From positions 158,025-222,024 of the forward strand of contig CAWAOX010000018.1 of NCBI GenBank assembly GCA_963783835.1: a stretch of DNA of 64,000 nt, given 5' to 3'. Numbering within the stretch: position 1 is the first letter of the stretch; each line of letters starts with the position of its first letter. The notes under the pieces were generated by a model that was given only the letters and a program-made list of their open reading frames with translations, did not search any database and was not told the origin of the DNA. The stretch is from CAIQPS01 sp963783835. Lineage in GTDB: Bacteria > Actinomycetota > Thermoleophilia > RBG-16-64-13. Of the stretch, positions 17,511 to 26,121 are shown in pieces. The translations under genes were made by a program, and so were the position numbers.

Positions 17511-17587
17511 CAAGGGGGCGCAGGGGTCCCTTCCGGCTGCGCACAAAAGCCTGTGCGACTCCTCCCTCGGACCCCTGCGCCCCCTTG
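17511..17587. repeat. 77-bp palindrome downstream of purH
   Basis: Arms of 19 bases, 17511-17529 and 17569-17587, are perfect reverse complements. An inner CGCAC (17540-17544) and GTGCG (17553-17557) share the same centre near 17549. It starts six bases after the purH stop. It lacks a T-run, so it looks more like an mRNA-stabilising or rho-assisted 3' end than an intrinsic terminator. Confidence 0.75.
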
Positions 17588-17681
17588 GCCCTTGCTGTCA
17601 GCAGCATCGCCCGCTTCCGCGGTGGTTGGGCCGGCTTCGCAGGCCTTTCGCTGCGGCGGCTTGCTTGCTCGCCGCTTCGGT

Positions 17682-17735
17682 GCGGCTTCGCTTCGCTGGC
17701 CGCTTCCGCTTGGCGGCTTCGCTTCGCTGGCCGCT
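17682..17735. repeat. Two direct copies of a 23-bp repeat
   Basis: The 23-base unit at 17682-17704 recurs exactly at 17713-17735, 31 bases on. The surrounding sequence is rich in GCTTCGC/GGCGG words. It lies in the gap between the purH palindrome and the convergent amidohydrolase gene, whose stop starts at 17739. Confidence 0.6.
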
Positions 17736-17738
17736 GTC

Positions 17739-18761
17739 TTACAGGTCCATCCCGATTGAGGCCGCGGTGCTCCAGTACAGCTGCTCCTTTTCGGCGTCGC
17801 TCATCGGCTGGGCTTCTAGGAAGTCGGTGCACATCTTCATGTCCTCGAAGGGGTAGTCGCTGCCTATGACCATCCGGCCCGCGCCCATGGCCGTCACCGT
17901 GCAGGCGAAGGCCGCGGAGGAGTAGTTGCCGCTCGTCGAGGCCAGGAAGTTGTCGCGCAGGTACTCGCTGGGCATCCGTTTGAGCACGGGCGCCACCGCG
18001 GGGTCGGGGCGCACGTGGCCCTGGATGTAGGGGCGGTCGACCCGGTCGAACATGAACGGCAGGCCTTCGGCGTAGTGGCCGAGGATGATCTGCAGCTTCG
18101 GGAACGCGTCGAAGACGCCGCCGATGATCAGACGCATGGCCACGAGAGCGGTCTCGGCCCCGAAACCGAAGCTTGGCCCTGCCAGGGCCATGCCATAGGT
18201 CTGAAACTCCTTGATGATCGGCCAGGTGGGGTGGAGGTAGACGGGCACACCCAGCTCCTCCGCCTTGGCGAGCACCGGCCAGTAGCGCTTCTCGTCGATG
18301 TACGAGTCACCGAAGTTCGAGTGCGTGTTCCAGCCCCGGAAACCAAGGTCTTTGACGCACCTCTCGAGCTCCTTGGCCGCCGCGTGGGCATCCTTTGGGG
18401 CCAGCGTGGCGTAGCCCAGATAACGGTCCGGATGCCTGTCGATCGCCTCCGCCAGAGCATCGTTCGTCGCCTTGGCGATCTTCGTCCCCAGCGAGGGCTC
18501 GAAGGGCTCGGTGCCCGGGGCGGCCAGGGAGAGGACGGTCACGTCGATGCCTGCTTCGTCCAGTAGCGCGATGCGTCCCTCGTCGAGGTCGAGGAGCCTG
18601 TCGAGCAGCCGATAGCCCAGGTAAGAGCCGGGTGCAGGATGCATCCGATACTTCGTGTCCGGGTCATCGGTGAGCCGGGGATAGCCATCGCCGTTCTTGC
18701 GCAGCGCGTCGACCCAGGCCTCGGACGCGAAATGGTTCTCGGTATCGATCCTCTTGATCAC
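17739..18761 (-). CDS. Amidohydrolase-2 family protein, gamma-resorcylate decarboxylase-like
   Basis: A 340-residue TIM-barrel metal enzyme. Glu8 and His10 (DTENHF), a His in VYLHPTWP, a His in ILGHYAEGLPFM and an Asp in GSDYPFEDM fit the metal and proton-relay residues of the ACMSD / gamma-resorcylate decarboxylase group. Those enzymes remove CO2 from aromatic or related carboxylates without a redox cofactor; some members are hydrolases. The substrate is unknown. The ATG at 18761 lies just after AAAGGGGGCACC. It reads away from the next gene group and converges on purH. Confidence 0.8.
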   Translation of the reverse strand: MIKRIDTENHFASEAWVDALRKNGDGYPRLTDDPDTKYRMHPAPGSYLGYRLLDRLLDLDEGRIALLDEAGIDVTVLSLAAPGTEPFEPSLGTKIAKATNDALAEAIDRHPDRYLGYATLAPKDAHAAAKELERCVKDLGFRGWNTHSNFGDSYIDEKRYWPVLAKAEELGVPVYLHPTWPIIKEFQTYGMALAGPSFGFGAETALVAMRLIIGGVFDAFPKLQIILGHYAEGLPFMFDRVDRPYIQGHVRPDPAVAPVLKRMPSEYLRDNFLASTSGNYSSAAFACTVTAMGAGRMVIGSDYPFEDMKMCTDFLEAQPMSDAEKEQLYWSTAASIGMDL

Positions 18762-18801
18762 GACGGGTGCCCCCTTTGCGCGACGTACGGACCGGCCGAG
18801 A

Positions 18802-19531
18802 CTACCTCATGACCATCCGGTCGAGCAACCCGAAGAGCAGTTCCCGGCAGGCGTCAAAGGGGGCTTCGGGGGCGAGGAGAGCCTCACGCGGCGATACCCA
18901 GGGCCTGCCAGCCATACCCTGGGAGCGGCCGGGCAGATCCCCGCCGGCGACCTGCACGAGTTCCTCCAGCGTCTCCCGGGTCTCCTCCAGATGGAACTGC
19001 AGCCCAATGACCCGCCCGCCGTCGAAGGTGAAGGCCTGGTTCGGGACGGCCTCGGAGAACGCCGCGTGCGTGGCGCCAGGCGGGATCGAAAAGGTATCCC
19101 CGTGCCATTGGAGGGTGGTGAAGCGATCGGGGAAGTGGGCAAAGACCTCCAGCCCGCGCCCAGCCTCGGTGAGTTCCACCGGGTGCCAGCCGATCTCCTC
19201 GTAGGGAGCCCGTGTCACTTCGCCCCCCAGCACATCTGCGATGAGTTGCGCCCCCAGGCAGACACCGAGTACGGCCTTTCCCCTTGAGATGCAGGCGCGG
19301 ATGAGGTCCTTCTCGCCGGCAAGCCACGGGTACTCGTCATCCTCGTAGACGTTCATCGGCCCGCCCATGATGACGAGCAGATCGACGCTGTCCGGTTCGG
19401 GCAGTTTGGCGGCTCCCGATCGGCTCGGCGAACATCAGCGTTCCCGAGAGTTCGTGCCCCCGGGCGCCAGTCCACTCTTGGATGAGGCCGACGCCCTCGT
19501 ACGGGACATGCTGAAGGTAGTGCGTCTTCAC
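18802..19531 (-). CDS. Class I glutamine amidotransferase, frameshifted
   Basis: A GuaA-like glutaminase domain protein of about 240 residues. The N-terminal part (HYLQHVPYEGVGLIQEW, then LMFAEPIG) starts at a GTG at 19531. From near 19420 the reading moves by one base into LPEPDSVDLLVIMGGPMN and then the catalytic VLGVCLGAQLIA (Cys) and GLQFHLEET (His, Glu). One indel in GGAGCCGCCAAA restores a normal protein. Such stand-alone glutaminases often act on gamma-glutamyl amines or feed an unknown synthetase. The start lies 10 bases after the membrane-protein gene, suggesting one operon. Confidence 0.8.
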
Positions 19532-19540
19532 GCGGAGAGT

Positions 19541-20578
19541 CTACTCCAGCTCGAGGTCGACCCTTCGCTGGGGACTTACCCGTTCGGTCCGGCGGCCCTC
19601 CCGTTCAGCGCGGCGCACCTCCCGAGCCTCGAGGACCAGCCGCCGGTCGTCGATCTCGAACTCCCGCTCTGCAGCCCGCATGGCCCGCATCTTGGTCCGC
19701 GCGTTCCGAACGACGTTCTTGTAGTAGTTGAAGTGCCAGCCCATGTGGAAGAGCGAGATGAGCGTCATGGCTATCCCCGCCTCCACGTGCCAGAACAGGA
19801 GGTCGATCGGCATGGTGAACGGCAGGGGGTAGTCGAGCTGGATGGTCAGGATCAGGCCGAAGATGCCCGTTACCAGGAAGGTGGCGAGGAGGAGCACGTT
19901 CCAGATCTTCCGATGGGTCGCGATCCGGATCCGCCTGGTCTTGTAGAGGAAGAAGCTCACCCCGTAGATGAGGAAGAAGCCGAGAGCGATAGGGCTCACG
20001 AGGTAGTGGGTGATGAAGGTGGCCCCCCTCGCCCCCTGTGCGACGGCGGCCGATGTGGCCTCGGCCGCCGGTACGGTGCCGTTGGTTGCCGTGCCGTCTG
20101 CCGCCACGATCAACTCGCCGCCGCCCGAGGACGGGGTGGTGGTAGAGGTGGTTGCCGCCGAGTCCCCGGTGAGTAGTACAGCGGCGCCCCCGCCGGCCGC
20201 GGCCAAAGTGGCCGTGGAGGCGTCGCTGGAGTTGTCCACTGTGGCGGTGACGCCGATGCCGAGGCAGGCGCCGCAACCGGCGCACGGGCCCAGCGGGCAG
20301 TCACCGGTCGGAGGCTCGCCCGCGGTGGTGGTAGTGACGGCTAGAGCCGTGGTCGTCGTCGTGTCGGCCGGCTTCGATTGGGACAGGTCGCAGATCCCGT
20401 CGCCGTCGGTGTCCTCGTAAAGTCGGCAGACGCCCGGGTAAGGATCGTTCACGATACAGCGGGGGCAATCGTCCCAGGCGAGGGCGCCCGACGGGAACCC
20501 CAGACCGTAGACAAAGCCGAAAAGGGCCAGACTGACGATGGTTGCCAGGACAGCGATCTTCCTCTTGCGACTGCTCAT
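19541..20578 (-). CDS. Exported/membrane protein with calcium-type repeat and DUF4405-like helical domain
   Basis: A 345-residue protein. An N-terminal hydrophobic segment (residues 8-30) leads to a Cys-containing region (DDCPRCIVNDPYPGVC), a thrombospondin-type calcium motif DTDGDGICD and a long Thr/Ala/Gly-rich linker with CPLGPCAGCGAC. The C-terminal half has three to four membrane helices with conserved His (FITHYLVSP, THRKIWN, FWHVEAGIAM, LFHMGWHFNYY), the pattern of small heme-b or DUF4405 membrane proteins, and ends in a charged tail. It may carry electrons across the membrane, but no partner is seen. Confidence 0.65.
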   Translation of the reverse strand: MSSRKRKIAVLATIVSLALFGFVYGLGFPSGALAWDDCPRCIVNDPYPGVCRLYEDTDGDGICDLSQSKPADTTTTTALAVTTTTAGEPPTGDCPLGPCAGCGACLGIGVTATVDNSSDASTATLAAAGGGAAVLLTGDSAATTSTTTPSSGGGELIVAADGTATNGTVPAAEATSAAVAQGARGATFITHYLVSPIALGFFLIYGVSFFLYKTRRIRIATHRKIWNVLLLATFLVTGIFGLILTIQLDYPLPFTMPIDLLFWHVEAGIAMTLISLFHMGWHFNYYKNVVRNARTKMRAMRAAEREFEIDDRRLVLEAREVRRAEREGRRTERVSPQRRVDLELE

Positions 20579-20965
20579 GTATCCGAACCTTTGCTTCGGG
20601 GGCCGCCCCCTCGCGCTTGCCCGAGCAACACGGCTGGCGTTTGGAGGCGTCGACCCTGGTTGACGGTTTGAATCGTACCGAGTGGGGCGTAAGGCTTACG
20701 TAAGACCGCAGTCTCAGGCTCGCGCCGCCTCTCTTGGTCCGCTCGTCCAACGTCGGCACGGGCCGACGCGATCAGTATGGGGGCGCCACGATACGCAGCG
20801 GTAAAGAGGAGATGACGATCCTGTAATCCGAACGACCGCCACGCCCTGTCGCTGGGGGACGCCCTGGCGCCCGCCGGCCTCGCTCATGTGCGGTGCCGGC
20901 CGGCGGCTCGACATCACCGCGGGGCGTGGCTGGGGGCACGGGCGCGGCAGTTGCCGCCGTCTTCG
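20579..20965. other. Intergenic stretch without a recognisable gene
   Basis: Nearly 390 bases between the divergent membrane-protein gene and the tRNA promoter. I see no coding signal with family similarity. A 10-base perfect palindrome CTTACGTAAG lies at 20696-20705 and could be an operator for the minus-strand gene. Confidence 0.5.
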
Positions 20966-20994
20966 TTGACACTGGGAGAGGCTAGGGCTACAAT
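20966..20994 (+). promoter_or_regulatory. Sigma-70 type promoter of tRNA-Lys
   Basis: TTGACA at 20966-20971 and TACAAT at 20989-20994 are separated by 17 bases. The tRNA begins 16 bases after the -10 box. Confidence 0.85.
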
Positions 20995-21010
20995 CCAAAG
21001 CCTCCTACGT

Positions 21011-21083
21011 GGGCCGTTAGCTCAGTTGGTAGAGCACCGGACTTTTAATCCGATGGTCGATGGTTCGAGTCCATCACGGCTCA
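21011..21083 (+). tRNA. tRNA-Lys (anticodon TTT)
   Basis: A 73-base cloverleaf. The acceptor stem GGGCCGT pairs with ACGGCTC (one G-U pair), the D-arm is TAGCTCAGTTGGTAGAGCA, the anticodon loop is CTTTTAA with anticodon TTT, and the T-arm contains GGTTCGAGTCC. The discriminator base is A. CCA is not encoded. A promoter precedes it and an intrinsic terminator follows. Confidence 0.95.
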
Positions 21084-21090
21084 TTAGGAA

Positions 21091-21114
21091 AGCCCCGCAT
21101 TTGCGGGGCTTTTT
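21091..21114 (+). terminator. Rho-independent terminator after tRNA-Lys
   Basis: AGCCCCGC (21091-21098) and GCGGGGCT (21103-21110) form an 8-bp stem with a 4-base loop, followed by TTTT. Confidence 0.92.
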
Positions 21115-21213
21115 CTTGCGTCTTGAGGGACCGCTGCAGGCCGCGACGGGGGCCGGGACGCGCGCAGAATGTACACGGAATGCTGTGCGGTCCCGGTAGA
21201 TATTTGACACTGT

Positions 21214-21278
21214 GGCTCCGGTAGGTGTGTTCCACTTCGGGACGCGGCTCCGGTACCTGGGCGACAGTGGCTCCGGTA
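21214..21278 (+). repeat. Three direct copies of GGCTCCGGTA at the IS481-type left end
   Basis: Copies at 21214-21223, 21246-21255 and 21269-21278, within a region also rich in GTGACAC-type words. Similar CCGGTAC words occur at the end of the second IS481-type remnant near 54281-54316. Confidence 0.7.
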
Positions 21279-21364
21279 CCTATGTGACACTTCGAGAGGA
21301 CTTTGCCTCCCGGCTCCACACCAGATAGCAGGAGAAATCCGGCTATCTGGGGAGGGCAGACACC

Positions 21365-21975
21365 GTGCTTGTGGAGCTGGGACTGGTGGAACAACGGCAC
21401 AAAGCCGTGCTCGAAGTGCTGGCGGGAGCCACGATCAGCGACGTGGCCATGAGGAACGGGGTCACCCGGCAGACGGTCCATCGCTGGCTGAGACGCTATG
21501 CCCGGTCGGGCTCGCCGGTCTCGTCGATCACTCCTCACGCCCGGCCAGGTGCCCGCACCAGATGGCCCCGGAGATCGAGGCCCGCGTCCTCGAACTTCGG
21601 GAGGCCCATCCCGGCTGGGGCCCGCGCACCCTGCGCCATCAGCTCGATCGCGAAGGTGTGGTCCCTCTTCCCGGGCGCTCCTCCATCTATCGCCTCTTGG
21701 TCCGTCACGGCCTGGTGGATCCTCAGAAGCGAAGACGCAAGCGGGAGGACTATAGCCGCTGGGAACGCAGCCGCTCCATGGAACTCTGGCAGATGGACAT
21801 CATGGGCGGGGTGAAGCTGAAGGCGGGGCCGAACTCAAGATGATCACCGGACTCGACGACCACTCCCGCTTCTGCGTCTCCGCGCTCCTTGTGCCTCGGG
21901 CCACGGCCCGCCCGGTCTGTGAAGCTCTGGCGCTGGCCATGCGCCGCCACGGCGTCCCCGACCAGATCCTCACGG
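21365..21975 (+). pseudogene. IS481-family transposase, N-terminal part, frameshifted and interrupted
   Basis: Starts with ELGLVEQRHKAVLEVLAG and a helix-turn-helix (ISDVAMRNGVTRQTVHRWL). A missing base near 21510 moves the frame to APEIEARVLELREAHPGWG and then SMELWQMDIMGG, the first Asp of the DDE catalytic domain. A second missing base near 21825 moves it to MITGLDDHSRFCVSALL. The reading stops at the insertion near 21975, just before the second catalytic Asp. The missing end is at 23551-23833. Confidence 0.8.
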
Positions 21976-23550
21976 CGTGCTATGAGAGTTTTGTCAATTC
22001 CCCGTCTTGGGCTATCGGGCCGTTGGGCGTCCAATCGAGTGGAACATTCGGGATGGTCCGCGTGCGGACTTCCCATCGTGCTCGTCGGACTTCTTGCCCG
22101 AGGGAGCGAGGGTGGCCAAGCGGTCGCGACGAGCTGACATCACTCGATATCGCCCACGACAACGGACGACCTCTTCCTCTCTCCGGTATTAGCCGAAGCC
22201 CTCGGGAAACTGCCAAGCGACGAGAGCGACTCCTTTCCACGCATGCTCCGCGTCAAAGGTCTCTCGCCGCTTCATAACCGCGAACGCGTAAAGCAGCAGC
22301 TTGTTCATGCAGGCGCCGAAGGCTTACGGTCCCGACCAAGGGCCGGTCTGGCCGCTGGATGAGCCGGTCGAAGTGGGCCCGGATCCGAGGGTTGTGCTGC
22401 AGACGGGACAGGGTGGCCATATAGAGGACCTGGCGCAGCCCCGACCGACCTCGGTGGGTCATGCCCTGTTTTCGACCGATCCGCTGCCCGGTGTCATGCC
22501 GGGAAGGATCGGTGCCCGCGAGCTTGATGAGCTGTCTGCCGTGGCGATACTTGTCGATCGAGCCCACATGGGCAAGGATGCCAGCGGCAGACGACCAAGC
22601 GAGGCCGGGGATGCTGAGCAGATAGCGACTTTCCTCCACAACTGCAAGCACCTTCTGGATCTCATGGGCGAGCGCGTCAATCTGATCGCTCAGGAGATCG
22701 ACGCGCCCAACCAGACGAGCAAGTTCCCGGACCAGAGGGCCCAGAGCAGCCGCGGGGACCACCGTGCGCTGCGCCCTTTCATGAACAGCCATGAGCTTGA
22801 ACCGCCAGAGCCGGCGACCCCGACTGGCGGCTTTTACCTGCGAATGAAGTCATTCACGGGAAGAGCCGCAATCTCCTGGGGAGTGAGGCCGAGCCTAAGG
22901 ACAGCCACACACCCTGGGGCGAGAAGATCCGTCCAGACCGAACGCAGCTCCGGGGAAGACCCCATAGAGCTGATGGCTAAGCAGCGTCTTTAAGCGGGCC
23001 CGCTCCTCACGCAGGCGGGCATATTCGCCCAGGATCGACGGAGTGGATCAGGGGCCAGCTTCCACCTTGGTTTCGGTGACCAGGTCGTTGCGCACAAGTT
23101 CGGCTATCTGTTCGGCGTCAGAAATATCGGTCTTGTGCCGGTTCATCTGCCGAGCTTCGCGCAGGCGGAAGGTGGCGAGAGGATTCACGATGACGTACTC
23201 CTCGCCGCGGGCTTCCAGATAGTGGGCCAGAGCCTCCCACACGTGTCCGGTTGCCTCAAAGGCAAATACACGCCGGCCTGCTGACTGTGAGGCAAGCAGT
23301 CGGGTTCGCATCAGAAGATCGTCGAATCCGACGAGCGAGTGGGGAACCCGAAACCGAGTGAGCCGCTCTCCCTCCATCCGGCAGATAACTGCCTGGTGCT
23401 GCTCTCCCGCCAGGTCAAGCCCCACGATGATATCCTCGGGCTCAAGGCGTAGTCTCCGGGCCATGATGGTTACCTCCTTTGGTTTGGCGCCTAAGGAATA
23501 ACCCATGACGGAGATTCACACCTACTCTTATTCTTCCATAGTTCCATACT
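21976..23550 (-). mobile_element. IS110/IS1111-family element nested in the IS481-type element
   Basis: About 1.57 kb placed between QIL and DNG of the host transposase. It carries a minus-strand DEDD transposase. The non-coding part after the transposase (21976-22252, about 277 bases) is much longer than that before it (about 85 bases), which is the IS1111-type layout. No clear long terminal inverted repeats are seen, as expected for the family. The exact ends are uncertain by a few bases. Confidence 0.7.
22253..23464 (-). pseudogene. IS110-family transposase, frameshifted
   Basis: The N-terminal RuvC-like DEDD domain begins at an ATG (23464) with AAAGGAGGT upstream: IIVGLDLAGEQHQAVICR, FAFEATGHVWEALA and HKTDISDAEQIAEL. 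That frame ends near 23048. The C-terminal Transposase_20 domain reads in other frames from about 22792 to 22253: SIPGLAWSSAAGILAHVG, LIKLAGTDPSRHDTGQ and LRQVLYMATLSRLQHNP. At least two frameshifts separate the parts. It is oriented against the interrupted IS481 transposase. Confidence 0.8.
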
Positions 23551-23833
23551 CGACAACGGCCACGAGTTCCAGGCCAAGTTCCACTGGCACGTCGAGGACC
23601 AGGGCATGCGCCATACCTACATCAAGCCAAGAAGCCCGAACTTAAACGGCAAAGTGGAGCGTTCCCACCTCACTGACGAACTCGAGTTCTACCAACTCCT
23701 TGAGTACACCGACGACGTCGATCTCGCGGAGAAGCTCGCGGTCTGGGAGGAGTTCTACAACGTCCATCGGCCGCACGCTGCTCATGACGGGCGGACACCC
23801 TATGAGGTCCTCAGAGAGAAGTTGGTATCGTGA
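23551..23833 (+). pseudogene. IS481-family transposase, C-terminal part
   Basis: Begins with DNGHEFQAKFHWHVEDQG, carrying the second catalytic Asp, then PRSPNLNGKVERSHLTDELEF with the catalytic Glu, and ends with FYNVHRPHAAHDGRTPYE. It completes the transposase interrupted at about 21975. Confidence 0.8.
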
Positions 23834-23924
23834 AAGTGTCAACCGAGGTCGTACAGGTCACAGTCAGAGCTCAGAACTCCTGCAGCAACCGGTTGTCTGA
23901 CGCATATCCTGACCGCCGTCCGGA

Positions 23925-24596
23925 CTAGTCAAGCAAGTAGGCAATAGCTCGCGCAGGTGCTCCATCACCGGCCGTAATGCGAAGCGGAAGACAAACGAAG
24001 TAAATCCTCTTGCCCCCCAGTTGCTTGGCTACGGAACTGATTTCCTCGATGAGGGGAATGCCATTGCCGAGCAGAATATTGTGCGCCGGGTTCGACGTAT
24101 CTCCGTATTTATCGATGCTGAAGAAGTCTATGCCCACGGATTTCACTTTCTTCGCCACTAGCCATTCCGCACCGCTCCGATCGACGTATGTGTAGTTCGA
24201 ATTGAGCCACGCCTCTCCAAGATGGTCGGCGCAGCCGGTGTAGAGGATGACAATATCTCCTGGTCTCACCAACTCAGAGAACTTCTCCAGATCCTCGGCG
24301 CCAACAGCGGACCCAAGCTCCTTGTCCGAAAGATCGAGGACAACTGCCTCCCCCATGAAGAGGTTCAGGTCCAATTCTTCGAGCGATAAACCTTCATTGA
24401 AGCGATGCCGCGGCGCATCGACATGCGTCCCCTGGTGCGTAGAAATCTTGAATCTGTGAACGTTAAATCCATTCTTTTCCACAGATGAGACCTGTTCAAT
24501 CACCGCCGGCGCGTTGGCAGGATAGAAGGGCATCCCCTCCCATACTGGGTTGGACAGGTCATAGTATTTGCCTTTGAACGGGGCCGTCGCAGCCAT
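23925..24596 (-). CDS. Cyclase-family metal hydrolase
   Basis: A 223-residue protein of the cyclase / kynurenine formamidase / isatin hydrolase family (PF04199 type). The metal motif HQGTHVDAPRH is complete near residue 53; SVGIDFFSIDKYG and HNILLGNGIPLIEEI are also typical. Family members hydrolyse N-formyl or lactam bonds of aromatic amines, so an isatin-like or formamide substrate is plausible. The ATG at 24596 follows CAAAGGAGTCC. A paralogue of 239 residues lies at 36543. It heads the minus-strand group with the M24 and SDR genes. Confidence 0.85.
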   Translation of the reverse strand: MAATAPFKGKYYDLSNPVWEGMPFYPANAPAVIEQVSSVEKNGFNVHRFKISTHQGTHVDAPRHRFNEGLSLEELDLNLFMGEAVVLDLSDKELGSAVGAEDLEKFSELVRPGDIVILYTGCADHLGEAWLNSNYTYVDRSGAEWLVAKKVKSVGIDFFSIDKYGDTSNPAHNILLGNGIPLIEEISSVAKQLGGKRIYFVCLPLRITAGDGAPARAIAYLLD

Positions 24597-24709
24597 TCTG
24601 GACTCCTTTGGTCTTGTCCTGCTATTCGTTAAGAACGCGGCGGTACGAATTCTCGTGCGAGTTACACTCTAGTTGCTGAGGACTAAGTCGGCGGAGCGGA
24701 ACCCGCCCC

Positions 24710-25915
24710 TTACACCCTCGCGATAGTTTGTGGAGTCTTGTGGAGCCTCTCAGCTCCCTGATCGCCTACGATGTATCCATCGCATACGTTGGTCCAGACT
24801 CCCTCCCGCACAGCGCCGGGGTGCACGGCTATGTTCATACCTCTCTCCAGCTTCCACGCCTCTTCGGGCCTGATGTTCGGCCGCTCGACAAGCGAAAGCC
24901 CTTGCCCATGGGAAAATGAGCGACCTGGCCTTCCGTAACCGCGCTCGGTTAGGAATTGAACCTGCTTCAGCCAGAGTTCTCCGGGTTCGGCACCCGGAAC
25001 CATGGCCTTGGCGATGAGGTGCTGACACTCGAGCGCGTCGGCAAAAGCCTTCTCTAGGGAGGGAGAGGGCTCGCCCTGAACCGCGAAGATCTTGGTGATC
25101 TCGGTGTAATAGCCGCAAGGTCCGTTTACTTCGACGAGCACTGAGACCTGATCCCCGGGCCGGATCACTCGGTTCTGCATACCGTAGACATCGAAAGGCA
25201 CGATCGTACCCATCGGTCCCGAGCCCACCTGGATGATGCCTCGGGCACTACCGTGCTTGGAGCAGTAGTAGTGAGCCTCGGCGTACACATCGTAGTCGTG
25301 CATACCGGGCGTGATCGTCTTAGTAAGATGCTCGATACCGCATCCTCGAGCGCTGCGCAGCCCTTTATGCACTCGATCTCTTCGGGACTCTTGACGATCT
25401 TCAGCCGATCGACCAGTCGGTCGCATCGACGAACACCGCACCCGGTAGGTCTCGACCACGTACTCATAGAAGGTCACCGGAAGGAAGGTTTTCTCTACCC
25501 AGCCGATCTTAGGGTTCTTCTTTTCTCTGAGCACGCTGACAGCCAGTCTACCTTCCACTGTGCTCGAATAATGCGTGGTTGGGAAGTAGACGGCTCCCAG
25601 GGAGGCACCGACGCCGCGTGCTAGTGCCATGGGCGGGAAAGGCTGGGTGGCGGGCGGCTCCATCCCGCAGTTGATCACCGCCATCTCACCCTCGAGCGGG
25701 AAGATCACGGTCATTGGATATTGATGGCGTGCCGCGAAGTCAGTGAACCAACGAAGAGTTCCTCCTAGAAACTCCTCGTGGTTTTGCATTACCAGATAGT
25801 CGAGCCCACGCTCTTGCATCATTTCTCGTGCGGCTTCCCAGCGGCGCTCGAGTTCGGGCGTGGAGATGCGATGGACCAGCCTCTCGACTGGGCTCACTGG
25901 GGTAGGATCAACCAC
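24710..25915 (-). CDS. M24-family (Xaa-Pro dipeptidase / creatinase fold) protein, internally frameshifted
   Basis: About 400 residues. The N-terminal creatinase-like domain has RGLDYLVMQNHEEFLGG; the C-terminal pita-bread domain has PGDQVSVLVEVNGPCGYYTEITK, HGQGLSLVERPN and MNIAVHPGA. Between about 25440 and 25337 the uninterrupted frame is a nonsense Arg-rich stretch, while the true family sequence (VFVDATDW, then RLKIVKSPEEIECIKGCAALEDA) lies in other frames. Two or three compensating indels are therefore present. The GTG at 25915 has AAAGGAGAGG upstream. Several canonical M24 metal ligands (the D-D-H-E-E set) are not evident, so it may not be a peptidase; some homologues are hydrolases in catabolic clusters. 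Confidence 0.72.
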   Translation of the reverse strand: MVDPTPVSPVERLVHRISTPELERRWEAAREMMQERGLDYLVMQNHEEFLGGTLRWFTDFAARHQYPMTVIFPLEGEMAVINCGMEPPATQPFPPMALARGVGASLGAVYFPTTHYSSTVEGRLAVSVLREKKNPKIGWVEKTFLPVTFYEYVVETYRVRCSSMRPTGRSAEDRQESRRDRVHKGLRSARGCGIEHLTKTITPGMHDYDVYAEAHYYCSKHGSARGIIQVGSGPMGTIVPFDVYGMQNRVIRPGDQVSVLVEVNGPCGYYTEITKIFAVQGEPSPSLEKAFADALECQHLIAKAMVPGAEPGELWLKQVQFLTERGYGRPGRSFSHGQGLSLVERPNIRPEEAWKLERGMNIAVHPGAVREGVWTNVCDGYIVGDQGAERLHKTPQTIARV

Positions 25916-26121
25916 GGTCCTCTCCTTTCCTGACGAATGCAACGCTCACATGCTTCTTGCCGCGTTCGGCTTCTGACCAATACGGGACGGCGGCCGTCCA
26001 CCCCACTCGGCCGGATGTAAGGGGGATTCAGCTACTGGCTAGAATCTACCGGTGCCGCGGCCAGCCTTGTCTCTGAGAGTTGGAGCAGGGTGGTATGAAA
26101 TGCGTCCAGGACCGATGGCAA

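Larger units (their letters stand above)
21204..23842 (+). mobile_element. Decayed IS481-family element interrupted by an IS110-family element
   Basis: An 8-base terminal inverted repeat TTGACACT (21204-21211) / AGTGTCAA (23835-23842) encloses a transposase whose N-terminal half (21365-21975) and C-terminal end (23551-23833) are split by about 1.57 kb of a second element. Just inside the left end are three copies of GGCTCCGGTA, which may be transposase-binding sites. The transposase also has two one-base deletions, so the element is inactive as read. Confidence 0.75.

Noticed and set aside
17600..17735. CRISPR-like repeats
   Set aside because: Only two exact copies with an 8-base gap of similar composition; no spacers and no cas genes.
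24710..25942. Single-frame reading of the M24 protein as intact
   Set aside because: The 30-residue middle stretch is nonsense; the conserved SPEEIECIKG text is in another frame, so the frame is open only by compensating indels.
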